Below, piece after piece: positions 15,314-25,175 of a stretch of DNA of 64,000 nucleotides (positions within the stretch are counted from its first letter, which is position 1; every line of letters starts with the position of its first letter). Made by a program: the position numbers and the translations under genes. The notes under the pieces are model-generated. The model was not told where the DNA came from. It did no database searches and saw only the letters and a list, made by a program, of their open reading frames with translations. This DNA comes from Tenacibaculum sp. MAR_2010_89 (GTDB taxonomy: Bacteria > Bacteroidota > Bacteroidia > Flavobacteriales > Flavobacteriaceae), in contig NZ_FNUB01000005.1 in the NCBI RefSeq assembly GCF_900105985.1, forward strand, positions 1,364,001 to 1,428,000, read 5' to 3'.

Positions 15314-16229
15314 TCAATGTCTTCTAACTCATTTAATTTTGAATGATCTAAAACAGTATATCCTTCATCATCATAATAAAAAGTAGGAATATATTTAGCA
15401 CCAACTTTTAGTTTAGAGAAATCGTAAGAAGATATTTGATATACATCTTGCCCAAAAGATTGTTCATGGTAACGAACAAGAATGTAAAGTTCAGCATCTA
15501 GTTTAGCTATTTCTTCACTAGTATATTTAAATAAAGGGCTGTTTTCATCTATTTCATGTACAATAGTCCAAGTAGTTGGAAGGTACATTATTTTATCTCT
15601 TTCTAAAGAGAATCTATAATAATTTCGTTTAAACTTATGATTTCCTGAGTCTTCTGTTATTGATAGAGTTACTGTAACTTCTGGTTCTATCATTACCGTT
15701 TTTCTGCTATTCATTATACGAAACATTAAAGCTCTGTGTTCTTTAAAATCTCTTAGAACTATATTTTCGCTAAAATGAATTGCAGCTTTAGGTTTAGAAA
15801 ATCGCCCGTATATAAGTCCAGTTATAAAAGAAAAGCTTAATAAACCTAGCATAGCTTCAAAAGCAGCTATAAAATTGGCTATTACCCCTTGAGGTGCTAA
15901 GCCCCATAACCAACTGTAGTTAATGTTTGGGCGCTAAAAAAGAAACCATTTAATAAGTTTTCAAAAAAAGAACCTTTTTCGTCTGTTATTTGCTCAATAC
16001 CTATTGATATGTAGATTAATCCAAAAACTATATTTAGAAGTGTATAACCAATAAAAACAAAAGCAAAAAATTTTATCCAAGATAGTTCAATAAAATACGT
16101 GTAAATATCACGAATTGTAAATTTCTTATTGATATGACGAATGTTTGAGGTTCCGTCTTTATTAATAATATTTTGTGCATTTCTTTTTGAAGAATATCCC
16201 AATCCAGGATCTTTTATTTTTTTAGCCAT
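15310..16229 (-). pseudogene. KirBac-type inward-rectifier potassium channel, frameshifted
   Basis: Two open pieces together encode a KirBac-like channel. The first, 110 codons from 16229, has the slide-helix/TM1 region (IKFFAFVFIGYTLLNIVF), pore helix and filter AQTLTTVGYG, then meets a stop. The second frame resumes at once with GLAPQGVIANFIAAFEA (TM2) and the cytoplasmic immunoglobulin-like Kir domain to 15310. Adding one G to the reverse-strand GGGG run (plus-strand C at 15902-15905) makes one 306-residue frame of 307 codons. No other defect is visible. It may be a recent knock-out or a sequencing error; see findings. Confidence 0.85.
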
Positions 16230-16260
16230 AGGGATTTTTTATTGTCGATTGTAAAAATAC

Positions 16261-16287
16261 AAAAACCGATTCTTTTCAGAATCGGCT
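16261..16287 (-). terminator. terminator of the M49 peptidase gene
   Basis: On the reverse strand GCCGATTC-TGAAAA-GAATCGGTTTTTG: 7-bp GC-containing stem (16266-16272 with 16279-16285) followed by a T tract, 33 nt after the peptidase stop. Confidence 0.8.
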
Positions 16288-16317
16288 TGTTATATTTAAT
16301 AATACTTAAATTAATTA

Positions 16318-18354
16318 TTAGTTTTTACTAGGTAAAAAGCTATAATTTTTAGCATAAAAATACATTTGTTCTTCAAAAGAGTTAGGTTGCATAATTTTTA
16401 TGTCAGTAATAATACCTTCATCATTAGTTACAGGAGTTAATACAGGGTTAACAAAACCACTATATGGAGCAGATTTGAATTGTGAATTACGTTCTAAAAC
16501 CTCTTTGTGAAGTTCTTGATCTACCTTTACACCGTATCCTTCAACTAAAGCTTTGGCAGCTTCAAAATCTCCTTCAGATTTTATTCTTTGTGTTTCTTTT
16601 AATAGGCGACCAAAAATTTCATGAAGTTTTGCATAGTCATTAACTATAAAATAAGTTTTTCCATTTTTAACAACTTTTTCAATAACATTGTCTTTTTTAC
16701 CTTGTTCAAACGACCAAGCAGATACCCATTGACGATTTACCATATGATCTTCTTCAATATCATCTCCTAAATTAATTCTTATTAATTGAGTCATTAATCC
16801 ATTTCTGATATATCCATCATAAGCCGCTTTACCAACTTTTTTCCAGTCATCAACTAGTCCAAGTTCTTGTAATTTTGGGTTCATTAAATAATATAAACCA
16901 ACTAAATCTGCTCTACCTTCTTCCATTGTAGAAGCATAGTTTTTTAGAGTTTCTTTCGGTTGTCCTATTCCATCATTAATTTTACCAGAAGCATGGCCAA
17001 TAACTTCATGAAGTGCTGTATGTAATTTATCAGCAAGTTTACCATATTTTACTTCTAACTCAATTTCTTCTTTATCATGAGCAAACTCTTCTAAACGACC
17101 AGTTCCTCCTGCATTATTGTATGACCCAATAATATTACCTAAAGAAACAGATTTTGAACCGTGTTCTTGACGAATCCAGTTGTTGTTAGGTAGGTTTACT
17201 CCAATAGGTGTACTTGGAGAAGCATCTCCAGCTTCACCAGCTACATTTACTGTTTTATAAGAAACACCTACAACATTTTCTTTTTTATGAGAAGGATCTA
17301 AAGGAGAGTTGTCTTCAAACCATTGAGCATTGTCAGATAAAACTTTCATTTTTTTAGACATGTCAAAATCTTTTATTTGAACTACAGTTTCATAAGATCC
17401 TCTATAACCTTTTGGGTCATTATATACTTCTATAAATCCGTTTATCCAGTCAATATTTCCTTCAGTTGAAGTAACCCAAGAAATAGCATACTGATCCCAA
17501 ACATCTAAGCTACCTGTCTTGTAATATTCTATTAGCAAACTTAATGTAGTTGCTTGTTTTTCGTTTTCAGCTACATCTTTAGCCTTTTCTAGCCAGTAAA
17601 TAATTTTATCAATAGCAGCTCCATACATACCACCAGATTTCCATACTTTTTCAACTAATTTTCCGTTTTCACGTACTAATTTTGAATTTAAACCCGCTTC
17701 GATAGGCTTTCCTTCTGGACCTTTGTATGCTTTAGCATAAAAATCTTCAACATCTTTACTAGTTATATCAGGGCTGTAAAAATTAATAGCAGAAGCTAAA
17801 ACATTATCAACACCAGCTTTTTTATTTACTTTTTTAGTATCTTCATTATTAAAAATTACTTCTAAAGCTTCAGAAGATAAAGTAGTATTTGTTTCTTTTA
17901 ATAAGCTCTCTAAATATTCTTTTGAAAACTCAGGTTTTAATTTGTCGTTAGAGTAGTGGTGATGTATTCCATTTGAAAACCAAATTCTTTTTAAGTAGGT
18001 TTTAAAAGCAACATAATCTTTACTTTTTTTATCTCCTTTAAAAGTTGTGTTTACAGTTTCTAAAGCATTTCTAATTTCTAAATTATGACGATAATTTTGA
18101 TCCCACATTATATCGCGCCCAGCCAATCCAGCTTGCGTTAGGTAGTATACTAACTGCTTTTCTTTTAATGTTAATTCTTTAAAACCAGGAATTTGGTAGC
18201 GTAAAACTTTGATGTCAGCAAATTGTTCAACTACGTATTCAAAATCTGTAGTTTTAGTTTCTTTTGTTGTAGTAGCTTCTTTTTTAGTGTCAACACCACA
18301 AGAAAATAAAATACTTGTAGTAGCAATCGTACAAAGCACTTGTTTTAAGTTCAT
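16318..18354 (-). CDS. peptidase M49 (dipeptidyl peptidase III-like) lipoprotein
   Basis: 678-residue zinc metallopeptidase of the DPP III family, which removes dipeptides from short peptides. The N-terminus is a lipoprotein signal (lipobox ending FSC, Cys19), so it acts outside the cytoplasm, unlike cytosolic eukaryotic DPP III. The zinc motif is HEVIGH (His449-Glu450...His454), a variant of the usual HELLGH, with the downstream ligand in EEGRADLVGLYY. Length normal. It stands alone between tag and kirBac, with its own terminator. Some databases label this family misleadingly as dihydrofolate reductase. Confidence 0.88.
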   Translation of the reverse strand: MNLKQVLCTIATTSILFSCGVDTKKEATTTKETKTTDFEYVVEQFADIKVLRYQIPGFKELTLKEKQLVYYLTQAGLAGRDIMWDQNYRHNLEIRNALETVNTTFKGDKKSKDYVAFKTYLKRIWFSNGIHHHYSNDKLKPEFSKEYLESLLKETNTTLSSEALEVIFNNEDTKKVNKKAGVDNVLASAINFYSPDITSKDVEDFYAKAYKGPEGKPIEAGLNSKLVRENGKLVEKVWKSGGMYGAAIDKIIYWLEKAKDVAENEKQATTLSLLIEYYKTGSLDVWDQYAISWVTSTEGNIDWINGFIEVYNDPKGYRGSYETVVQIKDFDMSKKMKVLSDNAQWFEDNSPLDPSHKKENVVGVSYKTVNVAGEAGDASPSTPIGVNLPNNNWIRQEHGSKSVSLGNIIGSYNNAGGTGRLEEFAHDKEEIELEVKYGKLADKLHTALHEVIGHASGKINDGIGQPKETLKNYASTMEEGRADLVGLYYLMNPKLQELGLVDDWKKVGKAAYDGYIRNGLMTQLIRINLGDDIEEDHMVNRQWVSAWSFEQGKKDNVIEKVVKNGKTYFIVNDYAKLHEIFGRLLKETQRIKSEGDFEAAKALVEGYGVKVDQELHKEVLERNSQFKSAPYSGFVNPVLTPVTNDEGIITDIKIMQPNSFEEQMYFYAKNYSFLPSKN

Positions 18355-18401
18355 TTATAAATATTTAAATTAATTTTTAGTTGAGCGATAAAAATACGAA
18401 A

Positions 18402-18962
18402 TTAAACCTCGTGATATCTAAAACAATCTGTTGTATGATCATTTACCATACCTGTTGCTTGCATATGTGCATAAATAACAGTTGAACCAACAAATTTAAA
18501 ACCTCGTTTTTTTAAATCTTTTGAAATTTTATCAGAAAGATCTGTAGTTGCAGGTACATCTTCTCGTTTATTAAATACATTTTTAATAGGTACTCCATTA
18601 GTAAAGCCCCAAATGTATTTAGAAAAAGTACCAAATTCTTCTTGTATTTTCATAAAGGCTTTAGCATTTGATATTGTTGCTTTTATTTTTAATTTATTTC
18701 TTATAATTCCAGCGTTTTGTAATAGTTCTTCATATTTATTTTCAGAATAATGTGCTATTTTTTTATAATCAAAATTGTCAAAAGCAATTCTAAAATTTTC
18801 ACGTTTTTTTAAAACGGTAATCCAACTCAAGCCAGCTTGAAAAGTTTCTAAAATTAAAAATTCAAATAATTTATCATCGTCATATACAGGAACTCCCCAT
18901 TCATTATCATGATATTCAATATATAAAGGGGCATTACTAACCCAAAAACACCTGTTTTTCAT
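18402..18962 (-). CDS. tag: DNA-3-methyladenine glycosylase I
   Basis: 186-residue base-excision repair enzyme that removes 3-methyladenine. Start chosen at MKNRCFWVSNAPLYIEYHD, the conserved N-terminus; a longer in-frame ATG 17 codons upstream lacks similarity. Family features: EYHDNEWGVPVYDDDKLFEF, LETFQAGLSWITVLKKR, and the C-terminal HTTDCFRYHEV, which with the N-terminal Cys4/His17 makes the zinc site. Length normal. Confidence 0.92.
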   Translation of the reverse strand: MKNRCFWVSNAPLYIEYHDNEWGVPVYDDDKLFEFLILETFQAGLSWITVLKKRENFRIAFDNFDYKKIAHYSENKYEELLQNAGIIRNKLKIKATISNAKAFMKIQEEFGTFSKYIWGFTNGVPIKNVFNKREDVPATTDLSDKISKDLKKRGFKFVGSTVIYAHMQATGMVNDHTTDCFRYHEV

Positions 18963-19065
18963 ATTGTTTTGTTTTAAGAGGTTTAAAAATACTGTTAAAT
19001 CATTTAAAAACAATTTGAAAATGGAATAATTTTCGGAACTTTATAGAGGTTGAAAATCATTGATT

Positions 19066-19473
19066 ATGAAAGTTTTGAAGTATGTATTAGTAATGGTAGT
19101 TTTTAGTGTTATTTTTTATGGATGTGCTTCTACATCTGTGAAAAATAAATCAACAACAAAAGAAGAGCCTGTTGTAATAGCAAATGATAGTTTAGAGTAT
19201 GAAATTATTATAATAGATCCAGGTTTTACAACATATCTTAATTCTATAGCTAGGCCAGTAGGTTTTTATTCACAATCTTATTTAGAAAATAAAAATAGAT
19301 TTTATGTTATGGCCTGGAATAGAAGGGTAGGGAGTCCAGGTACATTTAATCCAAATATATATGAAAACATAATTGATTATAACATACATATTGATTATGG
19401 TTATGAAGTAAATTATAAGTTATTTAATTATTTTGAGTTTGCACAAGGTAAATATAGAATGGTTTTAAGATGA
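19066..19473 (+). CDS. DUF6146 lipoprotein
   Basis: 135-residue lipoprotein (lipobox ending FYGC, Cys20 of MKVLKYVLVMVVF...). I start at the ATG at 19066; a TTG two codons upstream is unlikely. The mature region contains EYEIIIIDPGFTTYLNS, RPVGFYSQSYLENKN and IDYGYEVNYKLFNYFEF, which I recognise as the flavobacterial DUF6146 pattern. Function unknown. Followed, after a promoter box, by sppA. Confidence 0.7.
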   Translation: MKVLKYVLVMVVFSVIFYGCASTSVKNKSTTKEEPVVIANDSLEYEIIIIDPGFTTYLNSIARPVGFYSQSYLENKNRFYVMAWNRRVGSPGTFNPNIYENIIDYNIHIDYGYEVNYKLFNYFEFAQGKYRMVLR

Positions 19474-19494
19474 TACTTTTTTAACTCAAAAACG

Positions 19495-19502
19495 TATATT
19501 TG
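19495..19502 (+). promoter_or_regulatory. candidate -7 box for sppA
   Basis: TATATTTG, exact TAnnTTTG match, 23 nt before the sppA ATG. Confidence 0.45.
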
Positions 19503-19525
19503 CTATCAAAAAATAATTACTAAGC

Positions 19526-21271
19526 ATGAAGTTTTTACGAAATTTACTAGCCTCTATTATAGGCTTTTTTATATCAATATTTTTAATCTTTATCTTTTTT
19601 ATTTTCATAGCCTCATTAATGGGGTCTCCAGATGAAATAATAGTAAAACCAAATTCAGTTTTAAAGTTAGATTTAACTACTTCAATAAAAGATTATGCTC
19701 CAAAAGATACAAATCCTTTAGCGGAAATATTGGAGTTGAATGATCAGAAATTAGCTTTAAATAAGATATTGAATGCTATTGATAATGCTAAAACTGACGC
19801 TAATATTAAAGGGATAAATATTAGAACGGTATATGTTAATGCAGGAATAGCGCAAACTCAAGCTATTCGAAATAAAATAGAAGAATTTAAGAAGAGCGGT
19901 AAATTTGTGTATGCATATAACGATTTCTTTGATCAAAAAAGTTATTACTTAAGTTCTGTTGCAGATAGTGTTTTTGTAAACCCTGTTGGAATGGTTGACT
20001 TTAAAGGACTTTCAACAGAGATTTTATATTACAAAGATTTTGAAGACAAGTATGGTGTGAAAATGGAAGTAATTCGTCACGGAAAATATAAAAGTGCCGT
20101 AGAACCTTATTTGACAAACAAAATGAGTGAAGCTAACAGAGAGCAAACGGTTTCTTTTTTAAAGTCTATTTGGTCTGAAATGACTGGGGATATTAGTAGA
20201 AGTAGAAAAATTTCTATTGAAAAATTAAACGAGATTGCTGATAATTCAAATGGAAGAAATGCTGATTTAGCTAAAGAGAGTAATTTAATTGATGCTGTAA
20301 TTTATGAAGATGAATATAAAGATAAATTAAAGTCAATAGTAGCTTCAAAAGTTAATACAATAAGTATTCAAGATTATATTAAATCAGGAAAAGGTAGAAA
20401 ATCTTCATTAGCAAAAAATAAAATTGCTGTAATTTATGCTCAAGGGCAAATAATGTATGGAGAAGGAAATGAAGATATAATTGGTCAAGGAATCATAAAT
20501 AAAGCAATAAAAAAGGCAAGAAAAGATAAGAGTGTAAAGGCTATTGTTTTGCGTGTTAATTCTCCAGGAGGAAGCGCCTTAGCTTCTGAGTTGATTTGGA
20601 GAGAATTAGAATTGACAAAGAAAGAAAAGCCATTAGTAGTGTCTATGGGGAATTTAGCTGCTTCAGGAGGTTATTATATTGCTTGTAATGCAGATAAAAT
20701 TATTGCAGAACCTACAACAATTACAGGTTCTATTGGTGTCTTTGGAATGATTCCAAACATTAGTAAGCTTACTGATAAACTAGGAATTAATGCTGAACAA
20801 GTATCTACTAATAGTAGTGCTAATTATAGTGTTTTTGAACCTATAGATGAAAAATTTTATAAAGTAACTAAAGAAGGAGTAGAGCAAATTTATAATGTTT
20901 TTGTAACTCGTGTTGCAAATGGAAGGGGTTTGAAATTTGATGAGGTTGATAAAATAGCTCAAGGAAGAGTTTGGACTGGTAAACAAGCTTTAGAAAATGG
21001 TTTAGTTGATGCTTTAGGTAGTTTAGATGATGCTATTGAAATGGCAGCAAGTATTGCTAATGTAGATGATTATAGAGTTAGAAATTACCCTAATTACAAG
21101 AAAGACATAAAAGAATCGTTTAAGTTTTCACCTTTTGCAAAACTATCAAAAGAAGAATTGTTAAAAGAGGCTTTAGGAGAAGAGAATTATAGGTTATATG
21201 ATAATATAAATCAAATCAAAAATATAAAAGGAATACAAGCTAGAATACCTTTTATATTTGAGGTTAAGTAA
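19526..21271 (+). CDS. sppA: signal peptide peptidase SppA, 67-kDa type
   Basis: 581-residue inner-membrane serine/lysine peptidase that degrades released signal peptides. It has one N-terminal membrane helix (about 7-30) and two tandem ClpP/crotonase-like halves. The catalytic lysine is Lys189 in GKYKSAVEPY (first half) and the nucleophile is Ser380 in AASGGYYIA (second half), followed by the conserved TITGSIGVFG. This two-half architecture marks the long E. coli-like form. Has its own promoter box and a strong terminator. Confidence 0.93.
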   Translation: MKFLRNLLASIIGFFISIFLIFIFFIFIASLMGSPDEIIVKPNSVLKLDLTTSIKDYAPKDTNPLAEILELNDQKLALNKILNAIDNAKTDANIKGINIRTVYVNAGIAQTQAIRNKIEEFKKSGKFVYAYNDFFDQKSYYLSSVADSVFVNPVGMVDFKGLSTEILYYKDFEDKYGVKMEVIRHGKYKSAVEPYLTNKMSEANREQTVSFLKSIWSEMTGDISRSRKISIEKLNEIADNSNGRNADLAKESNLIDAVIYEDEYKDKLKSIVASKVNTISIQDYIKSGKGRKSSLAKNKIAVIYAQGQIMYGEGNEDIIGQGIINKAIKKARKDKSVKAIVLRVNSPGGSALASELIWRELELTKKEKPLVVSMGNLAASGGYYIACNADKIIAEPTTITGSIGVFGMIPNISKLTDKLGINAEQVSTNSSANYSVFEPIDEKFYKVTKEGVEQIYNVFVTRVANGRGLKFDEVDKIAQGRVWTGKQALENGLVDALGSLDDAIEMAASIANVDDYRVRNYPNYKKDIKESFKFSPFAKLSKEELLKEALGEENYRLYDNINQIKNIKGIQARIPFIFEVK

Positions 21272-21291
21272 CCTCGTTTAATTATATAAAG

Positions 21292-21328
21292 AAAGGCTGT
21301 TTGATAATTCAAACAGCCTTTTTATTTT
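21292..21328 (+). terminator. terminator of sppA, bidirectional with groEL
   Basis: AAAGGCTGTTTGA (21292-21304), loop TAAT, perfectly complementary arm 21309-21321 ending in a T tract. It sits between convergent sppA and groEL and carries A/T tracts on both sides. Confidence 0.85.
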
Positions 21329-21358
21329 ATAAACTATATGTGGAAATAGTTTTAATTA

Positions 21359-23047
<1,689 letters not shown>

Positions 23048-23094
23048 TTATTTAATTTATATAGAGCAATTGGATAGCTCAAAAAAATAATTAT

Positions 23095-23370
23095 TTAGAT
23101 AATAGCGAAAATGTCGCTTTCTCTCATAATTAAATAATCGTTACCTTCAAGTTTTAATTCAGTACCAGCGTACTTTCCGTATAAAACAGTATCTCCAACT
23201 TTTACAGTTAAAGGCTCATCTTTTGTTCCAGTTCCAACTGCAACAATAATTCCTTTTTGAGGTTTTTCTTTAGCGTTATCTGGAATAATAATTCCTGATG
23301 CAGTAGTTGTTTCTGCTGCAGCAGGCTCTACAAGAACTCTATCTGCTAAAGGTTTAATGTTTAATCCCAT
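23095..23370 (-). CDS. groES: co-chaperonin GroES
   Basis: 91-residue GroEL lid. Starts [20 protein letters not shown]; the mobile loop is [19 protein letters not shown], and the [16 protein letters not shown] segment is typical. First gene of groES-groEL. No TAnnTTTG box is visible upstream; instead a sigma-54-like element lies at 23421-23436. Confidence 0.97.
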   Translation of the reverse strand: MGLNIKPLADRVLVEPAAAETTTASGIIIPDNAKEKPQKGIIVAVGTGTKDEPLTVKVGDTVLYGKYAGTELKLEGNDYLIMRESDIFAII

Positions 23371-23420
23371 TTTATATATTTTTTAATTAATTAAATTAAG
23401 TTTTTAACTGGTTACTTTTA

Positions 23421-23436
23421 GTCAGAAATTATGCCA
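23421..23436 (-). promoter_or_regulatory. sigma-54-like promoter element upstream of groES
   Basis: The reverse strand reads TGGCATAATTTCTGAC. TGGCAT resembles the -24 box TGGCAC, and five nt later CTGAC imperfectly resembles the -12 box TTGCA. It ends 50 nt before the groES ATG. A TGTCAG lies 14 nt further upstream on the same strand and forms a distant dyad with CTGAC. The match is imperfect; it may instead be a heat-shock operator. Confidence 0.3.
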
Positions 23437-23486
23437 TTGTTTTTATGCTGACACTTTTTCAACGAGTATAGTTTTTTGTGAAAAAA

Positions 23487-23516
23487 AAATGCCAACGTGT
23501 CATTACGTTGGCATTT
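23487..23516 (-). terminator. terminator of the miaB-secG run
   Basis: Twelve-bp perfect stem (AAATGCCAACGT and its complement) with a six-nt loop. On the reverse strand it runs into nine T residues, 21 nt after the secG stop. Confidence 0.88.
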
Positions 23517-23536
23517 CTATATGATTAAGATAGATA

Positions 23537-23881
23537 TTATTTTACGCTATCGTTTGCTGTATTTGTTGTTGTAGCTGGAGTATTAGTAGTTGTTGTTTCT
23601 ACTCCGTTTAATGTATCATCTAATTGAGGTGCATCTTGAGCATTTCCTCTAGGGATAGCAAAGTTAGCTAATAGGATTAAAGCAAACATTGTTATTGCTA
23701 AAGTCCATGTAGTTTTATCTAAGAAATTGTTTGTGTTTTGTACACCTCCAATGTTTTGAGATCCACCACCACCAAAAGATGAAGATAATCCTCCTCCTTT
23801 AGGGTTTTGTACCATTACAATTAAAATTAATGCTATTGCAACTATTAAAATTAACACTAAAAGTAAAGTATATGTAGTCAT
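23537..23881 (-). CDS. secG: preprotein translocase subunit SecG
   Basis: 114-residue inner-membrane SecYEG component. Two transmembrane helices (about 3-23 and 58-76) flank the family motif VMVQNPKGGGLSSSFGGGGSQ. The C-terminal tail after residue 80 is low-complexity Thr/Asn-rich, common in Bacteroidota SecG. Last gene before the terminator; its start overlaps the preceding TPR gene stop by one base. Confidence 0.93.
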   Translation of the reverse strand: MTTYTLLLVLILIVAIALILIVMVQNPKGGGLSSSFGGGGSQNIGGVQNTNNFLDKTTWTLAITMFALILLANFAIPRGNAQDAPQLDDTLNGVETTTTNTPATTTNTANDSVK

Positions 23882-24606
23882 TATTTATTGTTTTGTAAAA
23901 TTTTAATTTTCTTAATTTGGTCTGCAAAGAAACCACTTTTTTCTGGATATTTCAAACTTAATATTTTATATGCTTGAATTGCACTATCATATTTTTTCTG
24001 TTCAAGATAAACTTTAGCCAAAGTTTCGGTCATTAATCTGTTGTTTTGTTGAGATTCTGTAACCTTAATTTCTTTAGAAATACCTTTTGTAGGTCTTGTT
24101 ATTTTAGGGCTAGTTTCAATAAAACGATTAATTAGTATATCTTTTTCAGAGTTTTTTTCAATCTTTTTTTCTGAGGATTGGTCTCTTACTATACTATTTT
24201 TAGAAGAAAGTTCTAACCATTGATTAAAAGAAAAAGTTTCTTTTTTAGTGAAGTTAAGAGGTTTTCCTATGGCTAATTCTTCATTAGTTGTGTCAGTTTT
24301 TAATAATTTTGTTTTTTGAATTACAATTTCTTTTAAACTTCTTTTTTCTGAATCTTTTTTAGTTGATGTAAAACTTTTAGATGTTATAAAATCAAATAAA
24401 ACTGAACGATCTGTTGTATGGGTAGCAGTGACTTTAAGCTCATTATTGTATTTATAGCTTTCTTTGTTTTTTAAAGCTTTTAAATATAAAGAACGAGCAG
24501 ACTGAAAATAAGGATATTTATCAATTATAGTTTTTAATTGATTAATACTTTCATCCTGGAAAAGTTCAGGGCTTTGAATAAATTTTATATAGTCGTCTGT
24601 TGTCAA
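23881..24606 (-). CDS. TPR-containing cytosolic protein of unknown function
   Basis: 241 residues with no signal peptide. The N-terminus (about 1-60, DDYIKFIQSPELFQDESI and QLKTIIDKYPYFQSARSLYLKAL) and C-terminus (about 195-240, AKVYLEQKKYDSAIQAYKILSLKYPEKSG) look like separate TPR-type helices, joined by a lysine-rich disordered middle. It sits between lptE and secG with 9-nt and 1-nt junctions, a layout I believe is conserved in flavobacteria. Possibly an adaptor for envelope assembly (inference). Confidence 0.6.
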   Translation of the reverse strand: MTTDDYIKFIQSPELFQDESINQLKTIIDKYPYFQSARSLYLKALKNKESYKYNNELKVTATHTTDRSVLFDFITSKSFTSTKKDSEKRSLKEIVIQKTKLLKTDTTNEELAIGKPLNFTKKETFSFNQWLELSSKNSIVRDQSSEKKIEKNSEKDILINRFIETSPKITRPTKGISKEIKVTESQQNNRLMTETLAKVYLEQKKYDSAIQAYKILSLKYPEKSGFFADQIKKIKILQNNK

Positions 24607-24615
24607 ATTAAAATA

Positions 24616-25122
24616 TTACCATTTAGCTACCGATTCATTAAATATGTCTTGAGTAATTCGCTCTAATATTTTTTTTAGAGCATTATCTAATACGTTACCA
24701 ATTAGTTGTTCAGAAGCACCGTAGTCATCATAAAAGGTGAATTGTTTTTCAAAACTGTCTTTTTCCTCTAAGTTATTGGTAAATCGAACGTTAACTACAA
24801 TAGTAAGTCTATTTTGAGCAGCAGTTTGGTTTGCAGTTGCACTCATAGGAGAAATTCGATAATCAGTTATTTCACCTTCAAAATGTAATTGTCCTCCAAT
24901 TCTTACCAAAGCTAAGTTAGTTTGACGAGTAAATAAATCTCTTAAGTCTTGTGTAAAACGTTTACTTAATGTTGGTTCAATTATTGGTGCTTGGTTTGGG
25001 AAAAAATCAATTTGAATTGTTTTAGCATTCCCTGTGTTTCCTCCTGTGAAAGAGTATGCTCCACAACCTATAAAAGTAATTAGAAGTATAAATGATAAAG
25101 ATGTGTATAAAAGTTTTCTCAT
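24616..25122 (-). CDS. lptE: LPS-assembly lipoprotein LptE
   Basis: 168-residue outer-membrane lipoprotein (lipobox ending IGC, Cys20) that plugs LptD for lipopolysaccharide delivery. Family features: GCGAYSFTGG right after the lipid Cys, IQIDFFPNQAPI, LSKRFTQDLRDLFTRQTNL and GEITDYRISPM. Length normal. Followed 9 nt later by the TPR gene. Confidence 0.88.
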   Translation of the reverse strand: MRKLLYTSLSFILLITFIGCGAYSFTGGNTGNAKTIQIDFFPNQAPIIEPTLSKRFTQDLRDLFTRQTNLALVRIGGQLHFEGEITDYRISPMSATANQTAAQNRLTIVVNVRFTNNLEEKDSFEKQFTFYDDYGASEQLIGNVLDNALKKILERITQDIFNESVAKW

Positions 25123-25175
25123 TTTAATTTAATAATGTAGTTCTGTAAAGGTAAATAAAACGAAAGTTAATTTTT

